Shown one piece after another: positions 57,118 to 64,000 of a DNA stretch of 64,000 bases. Numbering within the stretch: position 1 is the first letter of the stretch; every line of letters begins with the position of its first letter. The translations under genes and the position numbers were made by a program. The notes under the pieces were generated by a model that had not been told where the DNA came from, did no database searches, and saw only the letters and a program-made list of their open reading frames with translations. Location of the stretch: assembly GCA_949296075.1 (NCBI GenBank), contig CASFNG010000008.1:1-64000 (forward strand), in the 5' to 3' direction. Source of the stretch: an uncultured Parabacteroides sp. (GTDB lineage Bacteria > Bacteroidota > Bacteroidia > Bacteroidales > Tannerellaceae).

Positions 57118-57125
57118 CAAATGTA
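57118..57125 (-). promoter_or_regulatory. -7 element of the Gfo/Idh/MocA gene
   Basis: TACATTTG on the minus strand. It excludes the upstream in-frame ATG at 57120 as the start. Confidence 0.6.
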
Positions 57126-57226
57126 CGATTTCCTCCGCAAATAAGATGACTTAATCCCCATATATCCTCCTTATATGGGGAAGTTGGCTTATCTTTATGC
57201 GATAATTACGTAAAAAACGGGTTTAT

Positions 57227-58231
57227 ATGAAATGTTTATATTTGGTTATGGCCGCGTTTGCCGGCTTGTCTCTAAGCGCTTGCGCGCACGTATCGGGAGA
57301 AGATCCGATGAGCTACACGAATCCATTGAGGACTTCAGACAGCTCGGTGATCCATCTGGCTGACCCTTTTGTCTATAAGGCCGGCGATTTATTTTACCTG
57401 ACAGGCACGACCGCCTTGAAGGATGGGGAAGGTTTCAGCTATTATACCTCAACAAATTTAAAATCATGGGCATACAAGGGAGAATTGTTCCGCAAGCCGG
57501 AGAACCATCCCGGGACATTCGGTTTTTGGGCTCCCGAGGTGGAATATTACCAGGGGAAATATTACCTGACGTATAGCTGCTACATGAACGACGCGGGCAG
57601 GATGCTTACCTGCTTAGCCGTGAGCGAGCGTCCGGAAGGGCCTTTCGAGGATCTATATGCCCCTTGGTTCGACCTGGGATACTCGGCCATCGACGCGGAT
57701 ATATTCGTGGATGATGACGGGCAGCCTTACGTCTATTTCAGCAAGAACAGCCTGATAGACAGTCTTGCCACCGGCGAGCTTTACGGGGCGAGGCTGAAAG
57801 AGGATCTGTCCGGGCTGGCCGACGAGCCGGTATTCATCTCCGGTGCCTCGCAACCGTGGGAGAAAGTGAACTGGGAAAGGAACAGATGCAATGAGGGAGC
57901 TTTCGTGTTCAAGAAAGACGGGCGCTACTACATGACCTATTCCGCCAACGATACAGGGTATGAGTTTTATGGTGTCGGGGTATCTTACGCGGAGCATCCA
58001 TTAGGCCCTTGGGTGAAAGACGGGCGAAATCCTCTCCTATCCACGGATCTCTCCAAGGGAGTCTCCTCGCCGGGGCATAACTCGGTTATCGAGGGCCCGG
58101 ACGGAAGGCTTTACATGGTCTATCATCGCCACGCGGATCCGCTGTGCGAGAAGCCAAACTGGGATCGCGTGGTGTGTATGGACAGGCTATCGTTCGATAA
58201 AGAGGGGAAATTGGTGATTGACACAGACTAA
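57227..58231 (+). CDS. GH43-family glycoside hydrolase lipoprotein
   Basis: Likely an arabinofuranosidase, xylosidase or galactosidase acting at the cell envelope. The 334 residues begin with a lipoprotein signal (LSLSAC, Cys19) followed by one five-bladed propeller. Catalytic residues: base D46 in HLADPFVYK, the modulating aspartate in AIDADIFVDDDGQPYVYF (about 155), and the acid glutamate at about 289 in VIEGPDGRLYMVYH. No extra domain. It is a single gene, divergent from the Gfo/Idh/MocA gene; the sugar is not readable. Confidence 0.92.
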   Translation: MKCLYLVMAAFAGLSLSACAHVSGEDPMSYTNPLRTSDSSVIHLADPFVYKAGDLFYLTGTTALKDGEGFSYYTSTNLKSWAYKGELFRKPENHPGTFGFWAPEVEYYQGKYYLTYSCYMNDAGRMLTCLAVSERPEGPFEDLYAPWFDLGYSAIDADIFVDDDGQPYVYFSKNSLIDSLATGELYGARLKEDLSGLADEPVFISGASQPWEKVNWERNRCNEGAFVFKKDGRYYMTYSANDTGYEFYGVGVSYAEHPLGPWVKDGRNPLLSTDLSKGVSSPGHNSVIEGPDGRLYMVYHRHADPLCEKPNWDRVVCMDRLSFDKEGKLVIDTD

Positions 58232-58261
58232 GAGAGGTCTCCAGATCAACGGCTGGCTCAT

Positions 58262-58298
58262 ATAAAAAAGGGCGGTCCCATAAGGGATCGCCCTTCCT
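58262..58298 (-). terminator. Terminator serving gcvT, possibly also the GH43 gene
   Basis: Stem AAGGGCGGTCCC/GGGATCGCCCTT with a 4-base loop; a run of six T follows on the minus strand. Confidence 0.85.
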
Positions 58299-58325
58299 AT
58301 TTCCTACGGGTCAAGCCACCGGGGT

Positions 58326-59411
58326 TCACTTACGGAACGGGGCTTTCACCACTTGAGCCTTCAAGCTCTTGTTGCGTACCTTGATAAAGATCTCGGAACC
58401 CGCCTTGGCAAACTCAGGTTTCACGTATCCCATCCCGATACCTTTCTTCAATACAGGCGACATGGTACCGGAGGTAACCACGCCAATCACGTTGCCTTCC
58501 GCGTCAGCGATCTCATAACCGTGGCGGGGAATGCCTTTCTCTTGCAACTCAAAAGCGCAGAGCTTACGGGTCACTCCCTCTTTCTTCTGGCGCTCCAGCT
58601 CGGCACGGTTGGTGAAATTCTTCCCGTCCACGAACTTCGTGATCCAACCTAAGCCAGCCTCGATAGGCGAGGTCGTATCATCCAAGTCGTTCCCATACAG
58701 GCAGAATCCCATCTCCAAACGCAAAGTATCACGGGCACCCAACCCGATCGGCTTGATCCCTTCCGGTTTCCCGGCCTCGAAGATGGCGTTCCAGATCGTC
58801 ATCGCGTCGCTCGGATAGAAGTAAAGCTCAAAGCCTCCCGCACCCGTATATCCGGTATTCGAGATGATTACATTCGGGCAGCCAGCGAACTCTCCCGTCT
58901 TAAACGAGTAATAGGGAATCGATGAGAGATCCACCGGGGTCAGGCGCTGCAACACCTCCAAGGCTTTAGGCCCTTGTATCGCCAACTGGGCTGTCCGGTC
59001 AGAAGAGTTCTCTAATTCCGCCCCTACGGTATTATGGTTCACGCACCATTCCCAGTCTTTATCGATATTGCCGGCGTTCACTACCAAGAGATACTTCTCC
59101 GGCTCATAATGATAGACCAAGAGATCATCCACGATTCCGCCCCTCTCATTCGGGAAACAGGTATATTGAGCCTTACCGACCGGCAAGACAGAAGCGTCAT
59201 TCGAGGTTACGCTTTGGATAAAGTCCAAGGCTTTCGGCCCCTTCACCCAAAACTCTCCCATATGAGAGACATCAAATACGCCCACGCCGTTCACGACAGT
59301 CATGTGCTCCTCGATGATTCCGGAATACTCAATAGGCATATTAAAGCCCGCGAACTCATGCATCTTCGCACCCAAGGCGATGTGCAAGTCGGTAAATGGG
59401 GTTGTTTTCAT
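58326..59411 (-). CDS. gcvT: Glycine cleavage system T protein (aminomethyltransferase)
   Basis: It releases ammonia and makes methylene-tetrahydrofolate from aminomethylated H protein. The 361 residues have [41 protein letters not shown] and the C-terminal beta domain ending [11 protein letters not shown]. The frame opens 13 codons earlier, but that ATG lies close to the pepT stop; [10 protein letters not shown] at 59411 gives the usual length. It is 7 bases behind pepT. The other gcv genes are not in the window. It can feed folate one-carbon units together with GlyA. Confidence 0.96.
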   Translation of the reverse strand: MKTTPFTDLHIALGAKMHEFAGFNMPIEYSGIIEEHMTVVNGVGVFDVSHMGEFWVKGPKALDFIQSVTSNDASVLPVGKAQYTCFPNERGGIVDDLLVYHYEPEKYLLVVNAGNIDKDWEWCVNHNTVGAELENSSDRTAQLAIQGPKALEVLQRLTPVDLSSIPYYSFKTGEFAGCPNVIISNTGYTGAGGFELYFYPSDAMTIWNAIFEAGKPEGIKPIGLGARDTLRLEMGFCLYGNDLDDTTSPIEAGLGWITKFVDGKNFTNRAELERQKKEGVTRKLCAFELQEKGIPRHGYEIADAEGNVIGVVTSGTMSPVLKKGIGMGYVKPEFAKAGSEIFIKVRNKSLKAQVVKAPFRK

Positions 59412-59418
59412 GATTCTT

Positions 59419-60642
59419 TTATGATTTATGATTAGTAGATAACTCAACAATTTTCACGACGGTCTCCATGCTCTTCTGCAACGAACGGACAGGAAGGAAC
59501 TCATATCTGCCATGAAAGTTCAAACCTCCGGCAAAGATATTCGGGCACGGCAGCCCCATGAACGAAAGCCGTGCGCCATCCGTACCGCCTCGTATCGGCT
59601 TCACGAGCGGCTTGACCCCAACGGCCTCCATCGCCTCGAAAGCCAGATTCACGATATGCTTCCTCGGCTCCACGATCTCACGCATGTTATAATACTGATC
59701 CCTCAGCTCCACACGCGCGCATCCGGGATACTTCTCGTTCATCCTGTCCACTAATGTACGGAGTAATTCCTTCTTCTCCTCGAACAATGCCCTGTCATGA
59801 TCGCGGATGATGTACGACAAGGAAGCCTCTTCCACGGAGCCTGTCATACCCGTCAGGTGGAAAAAGCCCTCATAACCGCTGGTATGCTCCGGACGCTCAT
59901 CCGCGGGCAGCCAAGAGGCGAACTCCACCGCACGAAGCGACGCGTTACGCATCTTATCCTTGGCGTATCCCGGATGCACGTTCAAACCGGAGAAGATCAC
60001 CTTCGCGGCGGCGGCGTTGAAATTCTCGTACTCCAACTCCCCGATCTGCCCGCCGTCGATCGTGTAGGCCCAGTCGCAGCCGAACTTCTCCACATCGAAA
60101 TGGTCAGCCCCCTGCCCGATCTCCTCGTCGGGGGTAAAGGCTATACGTATCTTTCCATGCTTGATCTCCGGATGTTCCTTCAAGTATTGCATGGAGGCTA
60201 CGATGGCCGCCACGCCTCCCTTATCGTCGGCGCCCAAGAGCGTCGAGCCGTCCGTGACGATAATCTCTTGCCCCTCATAATCTTTCAGTTCAGGGAACTT
60301 GGATGGCGAAAGGATCACCGTCCCTTTCTCGTCCAAGCGAATATCCCCGCCCTCATAGCGTACTATCCGGGGGTTCACGCCCTTACCCGACATATCCGGG
60401 CTGGTATCCAAATGGGCGATAAAGCCGATAGTGGGGAGCTTCTCCTCCGTATTCGCCGGAAGCGTGGCCATCAGATAGCAATTCCCGTCCAACGAGATCT
60501 CCTCCATCCCGATCGCCTCCAGCTCTCGCGCCAACTCCTCGGCGAACACACGCTGCCCCGGCGTGCTCGGCGTCGTACCCGTCTCCTCGCTCGACTGGGT
60601 ATCGAATGTCACATATCTCAAAAACCGATCTAAGACTGTCAT
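59419..60642 (-). CDS. pepT: Peptidase T (tripeptide aminopeptidase)
   Basis: A cytoplasmic zinc peptidase that removes the N-terminal residue of tripeptides. The 407 residues compare with 408 in E. coli. Metal sites: [27 protein letters not shown] and [15 protein letters not shown]; the C terminus has [25 protein letters not shown]. The frame opens 12 codons earlier; [20 protein letters not shown] at 60642 is the conserved start. It is upstream of gcvT in one transcript. Confidence 0.96.
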   Translation of the reverse strand: MTVLDRFLRYVTFDTQSSEETGTTPSTPGQRVFAEELARELEAIGMEEISLDGNCYLMATLPANTEEKLPTIGFIAHLDTSPDMSGKGVNPRIVRYEGGDIRLDEKGTVILSPSKFPELKDYEGQEIIVTDGSTLLGADDKGGVAAIVASMQYLKEHPEIKHGKIRIAFTPDEEIGQGADHFDVEKFGCDWAYTIDGGQIGELEYENFNAAAAKVIFSGLNVHPGYAKDKMRNASLRAVEFASWLPADERPEHTSGYEGFFHLTGMTGSVEEASLSYIIRDHDRALFEEKKELLRTLVDRMNEKYPGCARVELRDQYYNMREIVEPRKHIVNLAFEAMEAVGVKPLVKPIRGGTDGARLSFMGLPCPNIFAGGLNFHGRYEFLPVRSLQKSMETVVKIVELSTNHKS

Positions 60643-60693
60643 AATCCAATTATTTAAAACAGCCATAAAAATAGGCAAAGCAAGTCAGACGGC

Positions 60694-60725
60694 AAAAAAA
60701 TAGCGAGACAAATCGCCTCGCTATT
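60694..60725 (-). terminator. Terminator of the PurF-like gene
   Basis: Minus-strand stem AATAGCGAG/CTCGCTATT followed by seven T. Confidence 0.9.
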
Positions 60726-60748
60726 CCCTTTTATCTTGAAAAGTGTCA

Positions 60749-62155
60749 TCAAAAGCAGCTGGATCCGTCGAAACAGTGCGTGCATACCTTACACTTAGGC
60801 AAGCCGATCGCCTCCACGAGTGTCTCCAAGGTATTAAACTTCAAGGAGGTCAACCCGAAACGCTCGGCGATGATGCCCACCATCTTCTTATACTCGGGCG
60901 AGTCGGTCGTGGCGTACTTATCCAAGTTCTTGTTCTCGTCGCCCTCCAGCTCCTTGATGATACGCCGGGTAATCAGCTCCAACGGGCTCTTCGACGAGGT
61001 AAAACCGATGAACGGGCAGCTATAGATCAGCGGCGGGCAAGCGATACGGATATGCACCTCTTTCGCCCCATAGTCGTAAAGGATCTTCACGTTGTCGCGC
61101 AACTGCGTGCCCCGCACGATGGAATCGTCGCAGAACAGGATCCGCTTCCCATCGAGCATCGCCCGGTTAGGGATCAGTTTCATCTTGGCCACCAGCGAGC
61201 GCATCTCCTGGTTAGCCGGGGTAAAACTACGAGGCCAGGTAGGTGTATATTTGGCGATCGCCCGGTGATACGGCACGCCTTTCCCCTCGGCGTAGCCCAG
61301 CGCCATCCCGACACCAGAGTCGGGGATACCGCAGGCGCAATCCACTTCCGAGTCGTCTTTCTGCCCCATCTTGTAGCCGCTCATGAAACGGACCTCCTCG
61401 ACGTTGCGCCCCTCGTAGCAAGAGACGGGGAACCCGTAATATACCCAGAGGAAAGAGCATATCTGCATCCCCTCGTTGGGCTTACGCAGCTGCTCCATGC
61501 CATCGGCCCGCAGGCGGATGATCTCGCCCGGCCCCACGTATTTCTCGATCTCGTAGTCCAGGTTCGGCAGGCTGCTCGACTCGCTGGTCGCGGCGTAAGC
61601 CCCCTCCTTCTTGCCGATAACGATAGGCGTACGCCCCCACTTGTCGCGCGCGGCGATGATCCCATCCTCCGTCAGCAGCAACATGGAGCACGATCCCTTG
61701 ATCTTATCGTACACGTTCTCTATCCCCGTCACGAAGTCCTTTCCCTGCGTGATCAGCAAGGCCACCAGCTCCGTCTGGTTCGTCTTTCCGGAGCTCAATT
61801 CCGAGAAATGCATATTGGCTTCCAGCAACTCTCGCTCCAGCTCGCCGATATTGTTGATCTTGGCGACCGTCACGATAGCGAATTTCCCCAGGTGAGAGTT
61901 GATCACGATCGGTTGCGCGTCGGTATCGCTGATGATGCCGATCCCGGCGTTCCCGACAAACTTCGGGAGGCCGGCCTCGAATTTCGTACGAAAATAAGAA
62001 CTTTCCAGGTTGTGGATCGAGCGGGTAAACCCCGCCTCCTTGTCGTATGTGGCCATACCCCCTCTACGGGTCCCTAAATGCGAATTATAGTCTGTACCAT
62101 AGAAAAGGTCCGCGATACAGGCCTTCTTAGAAATAGTTCCGAAAAAACCGCCCAT
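60749..62155 (-). CDS. PurF-like amidophosphoribosyltransferase without the N-terminal nucleophile
   Basis: The 468 residues have the PurF order: an Ntn-type glutaminase-like half (1-235) and a phosphoribosyltransferase half with the PRPP loop ILFCDDSIVRGTQ (about 345-357), close to canonical. However, the chain starts MGGFFGTISKKACI: glycine stands where PurF has the nucleophilic Cys after the initiator Met. The usual glutamine-binding segments are also altered (VGNAGIGIISDTDAQP, VAKINNIGELE). It may use free ammonia, take nitrogen from a partner, or be regulatory. The cysteine-rich tail CKVCTHCFDGSSCF may bind metal or Fe-S. TAAATTCG at 62189-62196 with TTG 21 bases upstream is its promoter. 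Confidence 0.85.
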   Translation of the reverse strand: MGGFFGTISKKACIADLFYGTDYNSHLGTRRGGMATYDKEAGFTRSIHNLESSYFRTKFEAGLPKFVGNAGIGIISDTDAQPIVINSHLGKFAIVTVAKINNIGELERELLEANMHFSELSSGKTNQTELVALLITQGKDFVTGIENVYDKIKGSCSMLLLTEDGIIAARDKWGRTPIVIGKKEGAYAATSESSSLPNLDYEIEKYVGPGEIIRLRADGMEQLRKPNEGMQICSFLWVYYGFPVSCYEGRNVEEVRFMSGYKMGQKDDSEVDCACGIPDSGVGMALGYAEGKGVPYHRAIAKYTPTWPRSFTPANQEMRSLVAKMKLIPNRAMLDGKRILFCDDSIVRGTQLRDNVKILYDYGAKEVHIRIACPPLIYSCPFIGFTSSKSPLELITRRIIKELEGDENKNLDKYATTDSPEYKKMVGIIAERFGLTSLKFNTLETLVEAIGLPKCKVCTHCFDGSSCF

Positions 62156-62188
62156 TGTCTTGTAAGTTGTATTTTATGTTTAAGTACG

Positions 62189-62220
62189 CGAATTTACGAG
62201 TTTATTTAGATATGCTCCAA
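62189..62220 (-). promoter_or_regulatory. Promoter of the PurF-like gene
   Basis: Minus strand: TTG (62218-62220), 21 bases, TAAATTCG (62189-62196). The spacing fits the Bacteroidetes form. Confidence 0.55.
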
Positions 62221-62234
62221 AATTTCGATCGTTT

Positions 62235-62288
62235 CCCGCCCGAGCGGGATAAAAAAAGAGGCATCCATCTTCCGACAGACACCTCTTT
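62235..62288 (-). terminator. Terminator region of rplU-rpmA
   Basis: Minus strand: AAAGAGG ... CCTCTTT followed by TTTTTA, then a small CCCGC/GCGGG hairpin (62235-62248). Confidence 0.7.
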
Positions 62289-62315
62289 CACTATATTCTC
62301 AGGATCCACCTTGGC

Positions 62316-62582
62316 TTATGCCTCAGCGACAACCTCTTTCACGGATACGAACGAACGGTTCTCCTTTCCCTTGTGGAAAGTGACAACACCGTTGACCAGC
62401 GCGTACAGCGTATGATCCTTGCCTATACCTACGTTAGCGCCCGGATGATGAACCGTACCTCTTTGGCGAACGATGATATTACCAGCCTTGGCGAACTGGC
62501 CGCCAAACAGCTTAACACCTAATCTTTTGCTTTGTGATTCACGGCCGTTCTTAGAACTACCCACACCTTTTTTATGTGCCAT
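62316..62582 (-). CDS. rpmA: 50S ribosomal protein L27
   Basis: Reaches towards the peptidyl transferase centre of the large subunit. The 88 residues match L27 throughout: [39 protein letters not shown]. It starts directly with the mature MAHKKG form and has no N-terminal extension of the Firmicutes kind that needs cleavage. It follows rplU after 21 bases. Confidence 0.98.
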   Translation of the reverse strand: MAHKKGVGSSKNGRESQSKRLGVKLFGGQFAKAGNIIVRQRGTVHHPGANVGIGKDHTLYALVNGVVTFHKGKENRSFVSVKEVVAEA

Positions 62583-62603
62583 TTCTTTCTTCTCCTTTAA
62601 ACG

Positions 62604-62921
62604 TTAAGCGATAACTTCCTTAATACTTACCTCAGTGAATTGCTGACGGTGACCTCTCATCTTGCGGTATCCTTTTCTTCTCTTCTTGTGGAATACCAAT
62701 ACCTTGTCACCCTTTACCAGCGGAGATAATACCTCACATACTACCTTCGCGCCCTCTACTACAGGAGCGCCTACCTTGACCTCACCGTTGTTGTCGACCA
62801 ACAACACCTTGTCAAACTCCACAACAGCGCCGCTCTCGGCGTTCTGGATGTGTTGAACGAACAATTTCTTGCCTTGCTCAGCCTTGAATTGCTGTCCGTT
62901 AATTTCTACGATTACGTACAT
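62604..62921 (-). CDS. rplU: 50S ribosomal protein L21
   Basis: Binds 23S rRNA domain I with L20. The 105 residues start [20 protein letters not shown] and contain VHFKKRR-like [18 protein letters not shown]. First gene of the rplU-rpmA operon. The leader from the promoter at 63011-63018 is about 80 bases; within it GTGG...CCG and CGG...CCAC parts can pair (about 62950-62985), so leader-based control is possible but not shown. Confidence 0.98.
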   Translation of the reverse strand: MYVIVEINGQQFKAEQGKKLFVQHIQNAESGAVVEFDKVLLVDNNGEVKVGAPVVEGAKVVCEVLSPLVKGDKVLVFHKKRRKGYRKMRGHRQQFTEVSIKEVIA

Positions 62922-63010
62922 CTGTCTTAATTGTATTTAAACAGGTTAGGTCCCGGGGGTGGGATCCGTCTCCGGCTCCACTTCTCTACCCTCTGCGGAA
63001 AAATCAAGCG

Positions 63011-63040
63011 CGAAGATAACGCTTTTGATTTAAAACACAA
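63011..63040 (-). promoter_or_regulatory. Promoter of rplU-rpmA
   Basis: Minus strand: TTG (63038-63040), exactly 19 bases, TATCTTCG (63011-63018). This is one of the best matches to the Bacteroidetes TTG-N19-TAnnTTYG form in the window. Confidence 0.75.
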
Positions 63041-63112
63041 ATGATAAGAGCCAAAAAATCGTTTCTGGAACAGGATATTTATCTCAAGGATATTCATCCC
63101 ATATCCATCTCC

Positions 63113-63178
63113 ATGTTTTCCGGGAAAGTCTCCCTACTCTTTCGGGAAAGATGACCAAGTTTCCCAAGGAAGGCGGTA
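63113..63178. repeat. Intergenic 22-bp tandem units, type 1 (copy D)
   Basis: Three units of exactly 22 bases: 63113-63134 (ATGTTTTCCGGGAAAGTCTC...), 63135-63156 (TACTCTTTCGGGAAAGATGA...) and 63157-63178 (AAGTTTCCCAAGGAAGGCGG...). The first two carry the full CTTTTC-GGGAAAG pattern. The sequence after it to 63299 holds no gene I can support; a TATCTTTG at 63252-63259 resembles a -7 element. Confidence 0.7.
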
Positions 63179-63299
63179 TGCCGATAATTGCCTTTCTTGG
63201 TAAAAAGGAAAGATTCAAGCCCCGATCCGCCCCGGTTTAGTCTCGATTTCATATCTTTGTGAGCAAGTGCCGGCTTCATCAAAAACTTTTGGAGCCAGT

Positions 63300-63480
63300 G
63301 TCGTGACTTGCTCTCAGATTAGTATTTTAAGGAATCTTTAAGATGGGTACGTCGCCTATTGCGAATCACTTTCAAATTCGTATCTTTGCGCCATCAAAAC
63401 AGTTTGGCTTTGCCAAGCATAAGGTTTGGTTAAGTTGTGACTTGCTTTCAAATTAGTATCTTTCTCATATAGAGAACAAT
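63300..63480 (+). repeat. Three decayed CRISPR repeats at the left end of the array
   Basis: 63300-63346 (starts GTCGTGACTTGCTCTCAGAT, changed after base 30), 63358-63404 (starts ATTGCGAATCACTTTCAAAT, with a one-base deletion near the end) and 63434-63480 (starts GTTGTGACTTGCTTTCAAAT, last third changed). The gap between the second and third is 29 bases, equal to a spacer, so these are old array units; the first gap has shrunk to 11 bases. They look like the aged, spacer-distal end. Confidence 0.8.
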
Positions 63481-63509
63481 CCTCGGCGCGATGTACAAGG
63501 CGGGACAGT

Positions 63510-63862
63510 GTTGTGATTTGCTTTCAAGTTAGTACATTTGTCTTATAGGAAACAGCCGGGCGGATTATGGCATATAATGGGCGTTGGTTGTGATTTGCTT
63601 TCAAGTTAGTACATTTGTCTTATAGGAAACAGCGTTCAGGATCTCGCTTCTCACCGCCTCATGTTGTGATTTGCTTTCAAGTTAGTACATTTGTCTTATA
63701 GGAAACAGCTTTTACATTCATTAACCCTTTTAGCTCTGGTTGTGATTTGCTTTCAAGTTAGTATCTTTGTCTTATAGGAAACAGCACACCGAGCTGCTCG
63801 ACCGGCTCTATCTCCGTTGTGATTTGCTTTCAAGTTAGTATCTTTGTCTTATAGGAAACAGC
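63510..63862 (+). CRISPR. CRISPR array, type II-C-like, five intact 47-bp repeats
   Basis: Repeats at 63510-63556, 63587-63633, 63663-63709, 63739-63785 and 63816-63862. They begin GTTGTGATTTGCTTTCAAGT and end TATAGGAAACAGC. Spacers between them are 30, 29, 29 and 30 bases; a further 29-base spacer (63481-63509) lies before the first. The first three repeats read TACATTTG at bases 24-31, the last two TATCTTTG; otherwise they are identical. The repeat length and start match type II-C systems of Bacteroides. No cas gene is in the window. AT-rich sequence follows on the right (63863-63930), a possible leader. Confidence 0.96.
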
Positions 63863-63934
63863 AGATTAGCTATTACTTTATGACAATCAACAAATTAGAC
63901 AACATATTAGACGAAAGAAAAATTCTGTTTCCAA

Positions 63935-63968
63935 CAATAAATCCCGCCCATTTGGACGGGATTTATTG
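63935..63968. terminator. Strong hairpin at the right edge
   Basis: Perfect 12-bp stem CAATAAATCCCG/CGGGATTTATTG with a 10-base loop. On the minus strand a frame entering from the right edge ends in TAA (63963-63965) at the base of this stem, as genes often end in their terminator; about 12 codons are visible, too few to name it. Confidence 0.7.
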
Positions 63969-64000
63969 CTTTAAAAGAGCTCTAATTGCTGACCTGGTAT

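Noticed and set aside
60743-62077. A 444-codon open frame on the plus strand over the PurF-like gene
   Set aside because: Antisense shadow: it has no ribosome site or recognisable domain, and the minus strand has promoter, terminator and PurF motifs.
63094-63282. A 62-codon minus-strand frame left of the CRISPR array
   Set aside because: It is made largely of the 22-bp tandem units and has no coding character.
63923-63968. tracrRNA on the plus strand right of the array
   Set aside because: Complementarity to the repeat stops after nine or ten bases, too short for a tracrRNA anti-repeat; kept only as a note in the flank finding.

Overview
The window looks like the chromosome of a gut Bacteroidales, most likely Parabacteroides. 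The pointers are a SusC/SusD pair with a FecR-type anti-sigma factor, DUF5686, class III glutamine synthetase, DapL-type lysine synthesis, many secreted glycosidases, promoters with the Bacteroidetes -7 element TAnnTTTG (or TTCG), and type II-C-like CRISPR repeats of 47 bp. The genus is inferred and I cannot give a species. No rRNA or tRNA gene was found.

Layout. 1-629 is the 5' part of a tyrosine recombinase running off the left edge, probably the end of an integrated element. 0.95-3.9 kb holds pgk and dnaB (convergent). 4.0-6.9 kb is an McrBC type IV restriction pair. 7.0-13.3 kb carries ettA, a DUF1080 protein, glyA and a GH20 lipoprotein. 13.4-19.7 kb has a GH51 lipoprotein, queD-queE, pyrC, a GT2 glycosyltransferase and DUF488. 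19.9-20.7 kb is an AT-richer GNAT toxin-antitoxin pair with a palindrome in its promoter. 20.7-29.7 kb has an acyltransferase, an outer-membrane barrel protein, mfd and an acyl-CoA synthetase. 29.9-35.4 kb has DUF5686, a NhaC-type antiporter, an unrecognised gene and a DUF2148 protein. 35.8-40.2 kb has dapF, dapL and the class III glutamine synthetase gene.

40.4-53.7 kb is the most unusual block: an orphan fecR without its sigma gene, three stacked hairpins, susC (with an STN signalling domain), susD, then three exported FAD-dependent oxidoreductases and no glycoside hydrolase or lyase. One oxidoreductase has a Tat-like start, two tandem FAD modules (the first with a broken dinucleotide-binding loop) and a helical-repeat tail. 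It reads as a nutrient-uptake locus built on oxidation rather than hydrolysis.

54.0-62.9 kb returns to housekeeping and metabolism: nadE, a Gfo/Idh/MocA oxidoreductase, GH43, pepT-gcvT, a PurF-like protein that lacks the nucleophilic cysteine, and rplU-rpmA. The right end has a short CRISPR array (five good 47-bp repeats plus three decayed ones). Each good repeat contains a full Bacteroidetes promoter, and the only differences between good repeats fall on the two free positions of that promoter. No cas gene is inside the window.

A second unexplained signal runs through the intergenic spaces: tandem 22-bp units with dyad symmetry at six places (about 3.96, 19.29, 29.66, 35.49, 40.29 and 63.11 kb), in two related sequence types.
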